Below are positions 39,601 through 54,600 of a stretch of 64,000 nucleotides of DNA, piece by piece. Within the stretch, counting starts at the first letter, position 1. Each line of letters starts with the position of its first letter. The notes under the pieces were generated by a model that worked only from the letters and a program-made list of their open reading frames with translations, did no database searches and had not been told where the DNA came from. Position numbers and translations under genes: made by a program. The DNA is from Sabellastarte sp. h YS-2021 (taxonomy: Eukaryota; Annelida; Polychaeta; Sabellida; Sabellidae), in assembly GCA_964017235.1 (NCBI GenBank), contig OZ024935.1:34761596-34825595 (forward strand). The letters run 5' to 3'.

Positions 39601-42600
39601 ATTTTCAGAAATTTTGAATAATGTGATATTCACAAAAGTAAGTGGCGGTAAACGAACAATTCACATTAACTTTGTGTCAGTAAAAAAAACAGACAAAAAA
39701 CAGAAAACAGCTAAAAAATATTAAATAATATCCTAAACCTCACTATTTTAGGCTAAAGGTGTTCTCACACATCTCTCCATTTTTACAGAATCTTCACTGG
39801 CTGAATGAAATGCAAATACTCCCCACTTTTTATCCCTAATAAAATCAAGAAATCGTACGCAGGGAAAATTATTGATAAATATCCTCCACTAAAGAAAAAC
39901 GTTGGAAGGCAGAGTTTTACTCATGCAGCGTCCTCTGAAAGTAAGACTCCCCCAGACAATGAGTGACCAACAGCCTAAAGTTGGTTAGAAAACAACTCAA
40001 AGCAGACAGCTTTAGATTAGCATTGTCCCATCATAACCATCCCCTGGTCAATAGTCTCTTTTCTGGCGACCACTTTGGCCTAATTATTAACACTATTTTT
40101 TGACACTTGCACCCTAGGATGGTTACATCAATTTGGCGGTTTATAAATGTTTGAAGTATTGCCATTAACTCCACCAAAAAGGCATTATTATTATTATGAC
40201 TGTATTTTTTCTGTTAGCAGGATTACTCAAATACAAGTGGTTGGAACTTCTAGACGATTCAGAAGATAGGTCTCGGACCAACTTTGATCCAATTAAATTT
40301 GGAGAGTGATCTGGATCAACGTCTGGATAAAAAAATCCACATTTTCCAATTACATATCCATACAATATTTGAATGAAAATTGGCAACCCATTTTCTGTAC
40401 ACTCTGTGGACATATAGAGAAACTGAAACTTTTACATGTGAGTTTAGGGTCACCTTAAAATAGGGCATACCTTTAGAACCAGTTATATCTACAGGCAAAA
40501 TATGAATTGAATCTGCCAAGCAACATCCACATGCCCAACTTGAGTTTAATTTGTCAAGCCAGTTTTGAGATACTGCCCTGACACAAAGTGTTATGCTGAT
40601 GACATTGATAATGACGATGACAGAAGACAAATTGATCCCTAGATAGATGCTCGTTACACAATAAAACTAAAAGAATCTTTGTGGTCTATATTTTACAATT
40701 TTGTTAATTTAGAATAAAAATAGATAAAACCTTATACCATAGGACAAGGGTGGTGTATTTTGTCTTTTTCGAGTGAGACCATTTACAACTGAGGTTCCTG
40801 TTTCTTGTTGATTACGTTGGCAACTGAATGATGAACAAATTACTAACTCTGAGTGTGAATAAAGTACTTTTGTGTCTGGCTCAGATCAATGACATATTTC
40901 TTCGTTGAAATTGTGGTTTTTGTGCTAATCTCAGTATTCCTGATGCCAGATATGATGTCTGTTACTGTTGCTTCAATGTAAAGTCTCTGGCCCAACAAAT
41001 CTGTTAGAACAATACAAAGAAAAGTAAAAGACATTAAACAGTTCAAATTAAAACAAAAAAACATACACAAAGCATAGAATAAAATTGCAGTTGTCTAATA
41101 TATCATATTTATTTTACTATTTGTTAACTCCCTTGTTATCTAACGTTTTCATTTAGGTGAATATTTAAAAACTTTAACGAAGGCTACAACATACCATCAA
41201 AAGTATTTTCTCTTGAGAGGAAGCTCAAGTCAACAGGGATCTTTGTTCTAGGCGGGCTTCTGTGAGGTCTGTTACTGGCTGTCATATTTAGCTGTCAGAG
41301 CAACAGAATTTCAGCGAAATATGAATGTAATTCAACGACTGAAATTTGCTACGGCACAAACTGGATAGTTTTGGTTGTAATTATAGTTTTATCACCTAAA
41401 CAGCATCGGGAATTGCTTTAAGTGATGAATTATGTGAATTCAGGGACTAACAATAATGGTGTTTACAATATTTATGTCACTTTATGACTATATTTGTACC
41501 ATTTTTGATATTTTATCATTTTCTTCGATTTTTAACTGAACTAAAAGTGTCAAAATTTCTGCACACAACATTTAGAAAACAAGATCCCTGCAGTGTTATG
41601 ATCTCCCGCCGGGGATTAAACACTAAATGATATGAAGCTATAGCTCTGAAAATTTGAGATAAACAACATTTTCCATTTCCAACAATTTCCAAGATGGTGG
41701 CAGAATCTCAAAAATTCTCAATTTTTCAGAAGCCATAAGGGAGTGGTCCTTAGTACCCAGTTCCACCCAATATTTGCAAATTGCTCTATCTCTTACAGTC
41801 ATCAAAACTAGGTGAACAAAATATTTCACAAAATATTTTAAATTCAATAGTATTGAAGTTACAAGTGATTTACTCATTGGCAAAATGTGAAAGTAGCTAT
41901 TACTCTACTATGGAGATACAGCGTTGAAAATTTGCCATCACAAGGAACATCAAAACGTAGGTGAACAACATATTTCACAAGAATCTCTAAATTCAATAGT
42001 ACTGCAGTTACATATTATTTACCCATTGGCAAAATGTCAAAGAAGCTATTACTCAGTTAGCTATGGAACAGCAGCTCTGAAAATTGGCCATGACACAGAA
42101 CATCAGAAAGTTCATAAAAAATTTTAATTCAGTAGTATTAAAGTTATAAGTGAATTACTCATTGCAAAGATGTCGAAGTAGCCGTTACCCACCTATGGAA
42201 CTAAAGCTCCAACAAAATTCACCATGACACAGAACATCAAAAAGTAAGTAAACAACACACTTCACTAAAAACCTAATAATTCAATGGTACTGAAGTATTC
42301 AAATGGTTAAGTCATGGGCAAAATTTCAAAGTAAATATTTCTCAGATAACTGTGGAGCTACAGCTCTGATACCTGGCCATGACACAGAACATCAAAAAGT
42401 AGGTGAACAACATATTTCATTAAAATCCTCTTAATTCAATAGGATTGAAGTTACACGTAATTTATTCATTGGCAAAATGTCAAAGTAGCTATTACTCAGT
42501 TATGGAGCTACAGCTCTAAAATTAGACACGACACAGAGCATCAAAAAGTAAGTGAACAACATATTTCACTAAAAATATATCACTTTAAAAGTATTGAAGT

Positions 42601-45600
42601 TAGAAGAGATTTAGTTATGGGTAAAATGTCAAGTTAGCTGTTACTCAGGTATGAATCTACAGTTCCAGATATTTGCCATGACACAAAACATCGAAACCTA
42701 TGTGCACAATATATACTAAAAACCTCATAATTTAATAGTATTGATTTTACAAATGATGTACTCATTGGCAAAAATGTCAAAGTAACTATTACTCAGTAAG
42801 GTATGGACAACTGCTCTAAAGTATGCCATGACACAGATCATCAACAAGTTGCTGAACAACATATTTCACAAAAAATACTCTGATTTCAATAGTATTTAAG
42901 TTACAAGTCATTTACTCGTTGGCAAAAATGTTTAAGTTAGTTATGGAGAGCTACAGCTCTAAAAAGTTGCCATGACACAAAACATCAAAAAGTAGATGAA
43001 CAATATATTTCATAAAAATCTCCACATTCAATACAATTGAAGTTACAAGTGATTTACTCATGGACAAAAAGTCAAAGTAGCTATTATTCAGTTAGCTATG
43101 AAGCTAGAGCTCTAAAAATACACCAGGACACTAAACATTGAAATGTAGGTGAGCAACATATTTAACCAAAACACTGTCACTATTACACAGCTAACAGTTT
43201 CAAAGATAAAAGTCACCCATATATCTTACTCAACTTTTAATACATGAAATACCTGCAACTGACTTTGAGCTGTTGAAATACACCTTTAAAACAGCTACTA
43301 CCTTTAAGGTGCAGAGAAAGTAGCTGAACAACATATTTTGGCAAAATGCTGTAAACACAGTAATTTTGAAGTTATATGAAATTTACTTAAAGTAGCTACT
43401 AGCCCCAGTACTCCTTTAGCTATTGACCTACATCTGCAGAAGTAACAAAAAATGGAGAAACTGAACTAACATTATTTAAGCACAAGACCCCACAGCCCTC
43501 CACCATATAGAAAACTGCGGGATACACGCACGCACCACACTCTCCCATGCAACACACACTCACACACAAGAGGCATTTTATAGTCTCTCACCCGGCTACC
43601 AGCTGGAGATGAAAACATGACAAATCAACAAAATGTGTCTTACTTTATGTAATGTATGCTGAGAAGAGAAGGTGTATTAAATATCTCTTACTTTTTTAAT
43701 AGTTGTACAGTACTTGCAGAGAAGTAGAACATTACAGAACTGAGTATTTACAGTGTTTGTGGAGAAATACATAAGGGAACTGAATATGTCTTACTTCTGA
43801 CAAAGTATTTCTAGAGAAGTATGTGATAACATCCTCAGCATCCAGCAATCCTATTCTCACAACTGCTGTTCCGTTCACGGCCCTAAAATCTATGTTTCCT
43901 TTTGATGAATCAGCTGAATCAGAAGGTTGAGATTCGCCAAACAGGTACCTGCAAAGTAACATTTAATTTAGTCTAGTGATAATGATAATTTAAATTGTCA
44001 GCATAACTCTACAGTGACATAGAATGCATTTTATTTCAAAACCAGTTGGCATATTATTGTGGTTACACTCTTTCTGGTATGATCAGGGACTATTTGTTAA
44101 GGTAATACAATTTATTAATCAATGCAGAGATAAACGTCTTTAAGTTATTAAATTCTGTAACTACAGTCCCAGAGGTGAGTGCTTAATTTCCATGCTATCA
44201 GATTCCAAGAGACAATATCTAAAAACAAACGGAAACTGTTATTGGTCAGTTGTCATAAAAAGGTTCTAATGAGTGAATTCGTCAGTGTTTGGTACAGAAT
44301 GAACAAGATGGGAAGGGTATAACTGTTATTTTTTTAAAAAATCAGCCGTAGAAGCTAAATACTACATGGAGCAAGTCAATCCACACCATAGGCAAAACTA
44401 TAATTAAAATAAATCTTTGACTGGATTTTGCAAATGAATTTACATAGTTTGTTAATGAGAAATCATAGTAAGGCCTAATGAAATATGTGATTTACGTGCT
44501 GATTCTTGTGAATCAAGAGAATCACAAGATGTCTCCCAAGCTGATTGCAGGACCAGGAAGCCAAAACATCTGGATGATTATCATACGTAAGCTTATTTAA
44601 GTGAATGCTTAGATCATTCAGATAATAGGTAAGAGACTACTAATACCACCGATGGCTGGCTCTGTATAAATGCAATTTATTTGTTTCTTTTTACCGATAT
44701 CACAGAAAGACCAGTTCAGGAGAGGGAGGCAAAGGGGTGGTTCCTATTGTGGTTATGATTTGAGGAGCTCAACTTCTTAAGAAAGCCATGGGACTAGCCT
44801 TTGTTATGATTATCCCTGTGATTATCAGGAAATGAGACACGACAGTTTTCTATAAGTTTCACTTCTTGAAAGTTTGTCAAGGCAGTGCCATGAGCACCAG
44901 GACAGACCAACAGAAGGACATTCATGTCATGTAATTCAAGTTTTGGGAGTGGAACAAGACAAGGAGGAATCTGAATCAGTGGTTACTGCATGTATACAGA
45001 TCTACCTGATAGTGAGGTCTAACACAATCAGATATTTGCCACACAAATCAACAGAATAAAGTGGCACCAGTGAATCAGGATATACAGTTGAACAGGTGTA
45101 GCTGAGATATCAGGTCTCGAATGTGTCATGCTGCTCAAGAGATCCCTGCAGCTTCAGGTGCACCGCAATCTTCTCCCAGTACTGCCACTGGTTCCTCAGC
45201 TAATATAAGTGTTTATCCCAGACAACAAAGTGCCACGTTGAGGTTAGACATTGGTTGGGATAATAATGCAACAGCCAACACTAACCAGGAAACTGAAAAG
45301 AATGGTGTGAAAGAAAGGACGCCGGGACAACCACAAAAACAACAGACATCAAAAGAATGAATGGACTGTTGTGTCTCCTAGACAGTGAAGTACTTGTACT
45401 CCGAGGAATGGCTTCATGAGTTGGGGAAGAAGAACTGGATGCTATGAAAGAACAAGACAAAAGGGAGAGCCGCCATGCAGTCATTTAGAAAGAGAATATC
45501 AGTCTCTGGAGAGTCAGTCGGAGTATGAAAAGGATTCCCTGTTTCTGGTCTGCCTTGGAGACATAAAAAGTTGAGACATAGATAACCTGGAAGAGTATAT

Positions 45601-48600
45601 GTCAATCTGACAAGGAAGAGGGGGCTGTCAGACCATCTTGCCATCATCTTTTCCACCAATATACCTATCAAGGCACCCTCCAAATTCAAGCGGGACATTC
45701 TGAATTCTGATCTAATCAAACATCCTCACACAGTAGCCAGGTTATTCAGTCAACAGTATTTAATACCTTGTGCGACATTCTTGATAAGCACAATTTGATC
45801 AAAAGGAAAGAAGCACCATTGCACACTGATAAAGGCTTTGTGAATACAGACATCCTCTCAGCAAAGCATCTTAAAGCAGAGGTATGAGCAAGTATGACAC
45901 AGGGACAATTCCACAATCAATCAGACTAGATAATGAGCTGCTGTCATTGCTGAAAACAGTGGTAATCCCAAGGCTCAGTGGACCACTTTCCAAAGAATCC
46001 TACATAAATCCTCAACCATCAGTCACATCTTGATCACATCAGTCCCATTGATTTAGTTAATACTTTTGGACACTGTTTTTTCAGTGACAAAAATATGCAA
46101 GACAGTTGTACTTCAGTCATTGGTGCCAGTCTCTGCTACTAGACCAAGAAGAAACAACAGCGCCCTAGCTCTCCATTCCATACCACATCTTGTTTAAGTA
46201 TAATCTCATTACATTCCAGGCCATTAAATTCTTCCAACCTACATGCTTATCATCCTTGATCAAAACCAGCAGCCTCACTTGTGGAAATCAGCTATCTCTT
46301 TCCTCAGTTTGTCCCCCTAGAAAGGCCATTGGTAGGCCGGCTTTTGCAGTGGTTTCCCCCACTGAATGGAACAGACTTCCACAATTGCTTTTGATCACAG
46401 CACACAATAATAGGTTTCTGTAGCCAACTAAAAACCTACTTGTTTAGACTAGCATATCCTTTGCCATAGTTATCTTGCCCAGTGGGTGCTAATTTGGATC
46501 TCGACCTGATATGTCCCTGGACTTTCCCTTTTTTGAACTCCAGCACATTAGATGAAGTTGTATCAATTTTGCAGTATATAAATATTTCTATTCTATGTCA
46601 ATCTAAAGAAGTAATGAAGTCAAGAAAGCGAAGTTCTAGTTGCTACATGAACGGCTGTTGGATGCAAGTTGCTAAGTTTTGAAAACATGTGGTTGGCCGT
46701 CATCTGTCCAAAAGTTTCACCGTGTGGCATGATATGCCATTGGTTACAATGATGCAATCTTTCAAGGAACTTCTGAAATAAATAAAGTCTACCACCAAGT
46801 GCATTGATGAAGAGGCTTTGTTGGAAAAGGTCCTTGACAGAAGTGGTACTGGGAGAATAGTGACGTTGAAGTGCTGGACGAACATATTTTAAAGTGCAAT
46901 CATTTTTATCACAACTTTATAAGTGAGGTTGTTGAAAACACAACAACCATTATACCTCCAAGTTGTACCGCCGCATTGATACACTGCAGGTTAATTTTAA
47001 CATCATCAGGAAGATGTTCACTATGAGTCTGGATCCACTAAGAGTGTTCCACCAATAAGTCAGGATAGGAGCAACAATATCTGTAAAAAGGAGAGTGAAA
47101 GCTGAAGCTAAAGTTTAAGTAAAAGTGATTTGTTACCGAGAGAGACTTAGAGGTTAAAATTAAAGAAGCAAAGATGTCCAGCAAAGACGAAGAGCAAGCC
47201 AAGTGTCATTAAATAATGGACGCTGATACTGCACAAAAATCATAACGTCAAAGTGCAAGCTTTTAAAGTTAATGTTGGTATGGCTTATACTAAGAATAAT
47301 AGGATAATGGAAACTCTGTTCTGTATGTATTCTAGGGTAAAAAGTGTTAAGTTGCCGATTTACATTTGCACCTCAACAAGTTGCAGAAAGCAAACAGAAT
47401 GCAGGATCTGGACATATTCGTGAGAGATAGACAAATATCATCAGTGCCTGTAGTAATAACTACAAGCTGGAAGTATGGATTACCAACAGATCTAGCAAAA
47501 GATCTGTTTTCATCGGATAATATTTTATTTACCAAATGCTGGCACATACATCTACTCAAAAAGAAAAATAGAGAAGTGACGTCCAAAGTGAAGTATGATT
47601 ACTGGTGTCTTGGAAAATGGGGTTTGACTTGAGAAGAAACTTTGAGAAGAAACCAAATGACCAAACAAGTGTATTACGGAATCTTTTGCATGCATACAAA
47701 TCCTGCCATTAATTGTGGTGAAAAGTCTTTTAAGGCCACGACATCAAACTTGAAGTAATGAAAAACAAACTGCCTGCAAAAGAGAAGAAAAATGTAAGGT
47801 TCACCAACACTAGTTTAATGTTTCTTTAGATGAAATAAGCAAGTGGAATATTATATTTTCCCAACATAATATTTGGTTTCACTGGCTTTTTCTGTGGTGG
47901 TTATCAAGAGTTGGAACAAGTTCTGTAGGCTTTGTCACTGACCAGTACCATGTTGGAAACGGACTCTCTTTACCTGCAGGCACCTATACATAATATTTTC
48001 CCTTTGACACCCCTTACAGAATTGAAGAGATTGCCTGAGATGTAGCAATCTTGAAACAAGTGTCAACTGACGAAATGTTGAAAGTCATGTCATGGAATAC
48101 TGTGAAGTAATTTACTTTGCAGCTAGATACATAAATAATGAGAACAGCTAGGTACCCGAGAGAGTCTTGGGTACACATCCGCAGCCAAGTTTAACTAGAA
48201 TCCTGATAGGGGAGACAAAACAGAAGGGGAAGGAATGTAGTTTCAGGGTTTCACGATTCACCGAGTTTCACCAATCTGCAATGACCTCCACATGGCCACT
48301 GAGAAATGCATGGCCATTTTAAAAAGGGTTACAATTTTTATATCATTAAACAAGAATCGTAAATTATCCTACAGTTTGGGGTGACATCCACTACCCCAAC
48401 TGTTGAGGTGAACAGTGGACATTAAAGATACTGAATGTAAGTACAGACTTAGTACTAACTTAAATATGTACAAAGTAAAACATGTGGTGCTTGATAAATA
48501 CCTGCGTTAAAATTGACTAAACAACTTCTCCATGAAGAAGCTGAGATCCGTATATTTAAGTTTTGTGCTCACTCTTGTTTTAAGTACTAATTCAGTACTA

Positions 48601-51600
48601 CGGATCTAACCCCTGAACAACCATAATCAGTACATCGGAAATAGGTTGATGACTTACTCAGTGAAAAGGTGAGACCCTTGACGCTTTAAGTTATAAACGC
48701 AGTACTGTTTACATTCCCCTACCCCAAGGTTTAAGCAAAACTTTAAATTAATGCACGGTAATCAGTGCAAAAGCGGAAACCAAATTCCGAAGGCATAACT
48801 ATGCCAGATCAATTTGACTCACAGTTCAGATACAGGAATTTACTCCAATGGTCAAGAGAAGGTCAATGCAAGAAACCAAGCATAGATGTTTTCAAGCAAG
48901 AGCTAGGGGGCCACAGTGGCAGAGTGGTAACACTCTCGCCTCCCACCTCTGAGGCCGGGTTTCGATCCCCGTCAAGGCCTTATGTGGGAAAGCTGGTAGT
49001 TGCTTGCCGTTGGTCGGCAGTTTACAGTACAGAACCCTAGCGAACTCTATGTACTGGTTTCCTCTGCCCTTCCAACTACCCGTCGTGATATGACCTGTAC
49101 AGTGTTGAAAGTAACGTAAAGCCCCAAATAAATAAATAAATCAAGCAAGAGCTAGATATTAGCACTACGAATATAAAGTTCTCACTGGCCAATTGTGTAA
49201 GTTTCACAATAGGCCTGAGTTCAGATCTGCAGAGGTGAAAACAAAAGGTCAAAGCAAGGTGAAATCCCGCACACTATCACTACTACTGCCAGCAATAACC
49301 GCATCAATATCAAATTCAATATTACTCTCAGTATCAAAGTTTGAACCCTACTTTTGACACATAAATGTCAACCCCTAAAAATGCGAGAGGAAAGTTGTTA
49401 CAAAGGTGAGGTTGAAGAAACATAATTGATTCTGACTTACCCAGCTGTTATGTAAACATCAATCCCATTGAGGTAATCATCAGGAGTTATAACCTCAGGA
49501 CATTCTATGGCAACTGAAAATGTCGGAAGTGCTGAAAAAAAAAATAATTTAATATCATGAATGGAATACCAATATGCTTCTTTTAACCGAATCCCAGCAT
49601 TTCTAAGTACCTTTCTGAATATTGTATTTCATAATTTACAAACTGTTACCAAACAAAAAAGGAAATATGCCTCACTACCTGTTAACCAGAGTACTTTTCA
49701 AACAATTTTCAATTTTGAATAAACACTAGATGTAACGTGAGTATAATACATGAATAAGCGATAAAAGTGCTGATATGCTTCAATATCTTCATTACTATTT
49801 CTGCAAATGTTGTACAGTCCAGCACCAGCATGCTTGAGGAAGTAAGAACAAGATGACATACAACTGTCTATTATTATTATTTTGTTGTTGTTCTTGTTTG
49901 CTGAAGTTTGTACATCAAATTTGAAAATTTTAATTATTAAATGTAGTTTTTCATAAGCTACAAGCTCACCTCGGGAGGCCAATCCCGACTTGGCGAACCC
50001 TTGAACAAAGAGTTCATAATGACAGAGCCAGCAGACATAGTGAGTGAGCATGTGCAGTGCTTCGTTCTTCAAGTTTGCCCTACCTCTGAGCTGCAATTCA
50101 GTGGAGAGGCAGGGGGCGTTGGAGAGTCCCCGATAGTAAGCTTATAAAAAGCTTACATATATATTGTCAACAGAGCCTCCAAGTAACAAGCTAACAAGGT
50201 ACTGAAACTTCAAGTAATAATAGTAATAGCATATTGCCACACCTTATGCTATCTGGATATCTGTATGTTAGAAGAATCTCGAATTCACCTAGAAACTATT
50301 AACTTTAACCTGCAAAGTTACAATATCGCAATTTATGCTATCTGCAAGGCTAAGGTCATCAGAGTATAATAATGTAACTTGATCCCAAGAATTTTATAAT
50401 ACAACACTCTTACCAGATATCATATGTTGGTATGTCGTACCCGATGCTACTGGGTCCCTTCTGCTCTGGAAGACTTAGTTACAGAGGCTGAGCCTCCTTT
50501 TACTTTTTAATGGGAATGACTCCTCTGAGGGGAAGGTCTAGAACCTGTTGATAAACTACTACTAGATCCTTATACAAGTTATTGTCATTATCTGGCCCTT
50601 AGTTCTACTTAAATAGTACCTCAGAATATGTACTAGGTATAGTGATTTGTCTTATATGAATTGTCTACGAATTAATATGATTACAGCAGGAATAGTCGCT
50701 GGGAACACACTTTGTTTTCTTTCCCAGCCAACTGATTCTTAGCAGATGGAAACAAAGCTGATCCGGAAAACAAGGCCAACCCAAGCTTTCATACTGACTA
50801 AGATTTGACACTTTGTTTGCAACCCAGTTGGATTTCACTTCACTGTTTTCCAAGAAGGCTATTTTAAAGCCATCTATAAATTCAGTAGGTCTCTTTGTGA
50901 GCTCACTCAACACAACAGAAAAAATTCCACTTGGGATTATTTCTGACACTTTTAGGTCTGTCCAGAGTTCGCGATAATGCCGTATTTCTACATTTTTTCT
51001 AATGAACATGTGTTTCTAATGAAGATGTATATAAACACGCAATATATATAACACTGAAGGTAACCTTTATATTTCAAAATCAAATGGTTTTGAGCAATTT
51101 CCGAGCAAGTTCTTTATGTCCACAGTTGTGAGATTTCATGAGAGGCGAGAGCTAGACACGATGAGATCTTTCCAATATAACAAGTGCTGGTCTTCTCAAA
51201 ATGCTACACAATGAAAAATGCGTGATCTCTGAACAGCAACAATTGCAACAACAAGCCAGATTGGTGATTGTTGTGTGAGACACATTACACTAAATCGTAG
51301 AAATTCTTTATTTTTAACCCTAGAAAGCTCCCCAGAAAATATAAGCTGTGACAATCGAAAATATTTTCTGGGGATGTAACAAAGAATACAATATCTCTAG
51401 AACTACTGAATGATTTTTTGTTAAAAAAACAGAAACTACAAATATTTGTCTGTCAAACAGTATAAATACCATATTTATTAGTGATGTCAGTGAGTATCTA
51501 AATATCCCGGTACCTGGTCGTTGTATACCTGAATCCAAAATATCATACCCGAGTACTACCATTTCAGCATTAAATTGTTACTGTCAATATTGCCCACATG

Positions 51601-54600
51601 AATTGGCTGACCAAAAATACAGACATATCTCATCTTCATAAATTCACCTCAAAATGAAACTATCCAAACTTTTCAAATAAAATACACAAAAATATTGTCT
51701 TCTCACTTTATACGCCATTTACAGTTTTATATTTTGGTTGTTTATGCATGTCAAATGAAGGACCCCTTTGAAAATCATCAGTATATTAAAATAATTGTAA
51801 TTCCGACGGCATTAAAAGCTGGAAATGGGGTATACAGTGTCATGCACAGCTTAAATAAAAGTACAATGTTTTCAAACAGTATTTGATAAATTTGCATCAA
51901 CATAACTGACTTACCTAGCTGCAAAAATAAAGTTGCATTTCCGAAACTACATTCAAGCAATGGTTTAATGCTTTTATGAAAGGTCATGTGACTTCATTTT
52001 TATGGACAATGTAATCAACAACCGTGTTTTGAATGTACGGAGTATAGAAATGTTTAGAAATTTGTATTTAACACATTTTCCGTGTCCTAGTGTTTTGAAT
52101 TCATCAACGATGAGTGACAGAAAAGGTGACAGATAAGAAACAAAGCAAATGGTTGGATTCCATAATTTGTGTGAGTTTTGAGTTGAGATCCTTGTAGTTT
52201 CACCTGTTATCGCCCATTGGCATGAGTATCTGGGTACCCACCGGTTAAAATCAATACCCACCCAGTCCCATGAAAATTGGTATATTTAGAACACTAATAT
52301 TTATAGCTTAAAAGTAATCACACAAAGCAAATTTTCACTCAAATTCTACTATAATGAAGTTTGTTGACTGAGGTTCAGCTGCTTTATCCACAGATAGATA
52401 TTATATATCATTGGAAAGGAAATTGAACAGTGCTGGAGATCACTTTTTTGGACACTAGACTATCATTAAATCTGCCCTTCCATTGTGCATGTGTTTCTGA
52501 TTGTTTCCAAGCTCTGATGCCATGCCCTACTGACGGCCTTTCCGGGTCATGCCTGCAGATCGATAGACTTTTTGGTCTTGTTATTGCATAAAAGTCAGTA
52601 CAGAAATGGTAGATAAAGTTAAAGATTGAGGTTTCTGTATTCACTGGTGCCTCTGTATTATATGACAGCCTTTTGTACATTGTTTCTTCAAATGTAGACT
52701 TATTTTAAACAGACTTTTTAAAAATTGTCACTAATAAAAGTAAAACATTCCTCATTAAATCTACAGAAAAAATATTTCATTCACGAACATTAACAATATA
52801 ATACTATGTAATAAATGACTATATAAATAGGACATATACTATATGATAATACTCATACAATATTGTCATCTTCAAGTGTGATATATTTTTCTGCATATGT
52901 CATTCTGGAAGTTTTTTTTCTGTTATACTTCACTCTGGGCCCATATTTACTAATACTCATATTGTTAGAATAACAATTTTCTCAGACAAAATTATTCAGA
53001 GTAACAAAAAAAATTTGACAAAACAATTTTTAATGTCCATGAAATTATATCTGAAATATATTTTTGTATACATTATTCCTTAATGCTGATACTCATGCTA
53101 AAACACTAGTAATACCTGTTTTCAACACAATTACTCTATCCAAATGTCATTTTTACCTGTAGAAGTCCAAAAATTCTCTCAAAATTAAAAAAAAAATTTC
53201 CAAAGAATATTTTTTAGGAAAAACAATGTTTTGCCAGATAATTCGAAAAACAAGAATGCTGGTAAATATAGGCCTTGAGCTGATAAAACAAATCAATTCT
53301 TACTGTACTCATTCAATTCAAAGACTTCCTCTGACACTTGCTTCATCTGAAGAAAAAAAGGAAATTATAAGTATGTGGTGACAACAGGAATCTGATGCAT
53401 ATCTAGCATTGCAAATTTTTACGAATAAAATGCACCACAAAAAAAAAATTACTACAGCATGTGAAATTATTGTCATAGTCAATCCCTTTAAACTTTGAGA
53501 AAAATAAAGGATAGGATATAAATTAAGTATCCTAGATTCAATGATAAATTTGACAAGAGTTCCTATGGAAGTGAACTTTATGTATTCTTTGAGAATTTAA
53601 TTCATACTTCTTTACACCAATACGCATCAGTATCAGGTACTTAAAAGTAAGCAAAGCTGATTTAAGTACATTTACATTTAAAAGAAAGATCTTGAAAATC
53701 TGAATATTAAAAACGACAAATAACCAAGTCAGGAACTAAAGTAAGTAGTTATTGACAATGAGAAAGGTAAATCACTCTTTTGTGGCAATGAGATATTGCA
53801 TTTGATGATGCTGTTCCTTATTACACATCTGCATATCGGCTAACAGTTAGTACTTAAGGCCTTATGAATGGAAGCCCATTTGTAAACAAAACAAGCCATG
53901 CACTTGCTTGCATTGTTACGGTATTATTTCAACACACACACAAGCCAAGTACGAGCATCAAAAGCTCTATCTGTGTATTTGTCCATTTCCTTACTTATAA
54001 TCTCTACCTGTCTTAACTGCACCCACCAGCATCCCTTGCTTACATTAATCACCCAAGAGTATCCACAGGTAATTAAAATCTGACTTTTGTACAGCAACTA
54101 TCCTTTTCCTAGCAATTTGTAGTGTCAGGTCATGTTTCTTAGATTTGCGTGTTTCAACATTTATTGCTGAAACATTTTACTCATTCCTAGTGTGTTCATT
54201 TTATCTTTATGTTACATGAAGTTTAAGTTTTAAAAATAATTTCCACTGCAATTCCGAATAAATTGTTCTCAGGGAAAATGTGAGCAAGCCGAGCCATATA
54301 ATTTGAGACTAAGATGCCTTAAGTGGTCAAAGATATATTTTTGACCTTAAGGTGACATTAACCTCTTTACTACTGGGAGTTTAAAGTCACCTTAAAATAG
54401 GTTCCTTATCCCGACCCAAATACACGTGAGTGCCAAGTTTGAATAAAATCTGTGAAAGCAATTTTTATATTATCACACACACAAGTCAAAACATATGGTA
54501 GCAGCGCGACAGATGTGAAACCCATATATCCCTGACTTTTGTCTGGGGATATAATAATTAAACTTTTGTGAAGTGCCAAACCCATGATGAGGTTACATGA

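Noticed and set aside
40440..40500. Minus-strand GMPYFKV, tempting as the missing MG4 exon
   Set aside because: The surrounding sequence matches an interspersed repeat also present at about 54350-54470, and no fitting splice sites were seen.
49698..51009. Minus-strand frames of 132 and 114 codons
   Set aside because: No recognisable domain, no splice-consistent exon, and not in phase with the C3-like chain.
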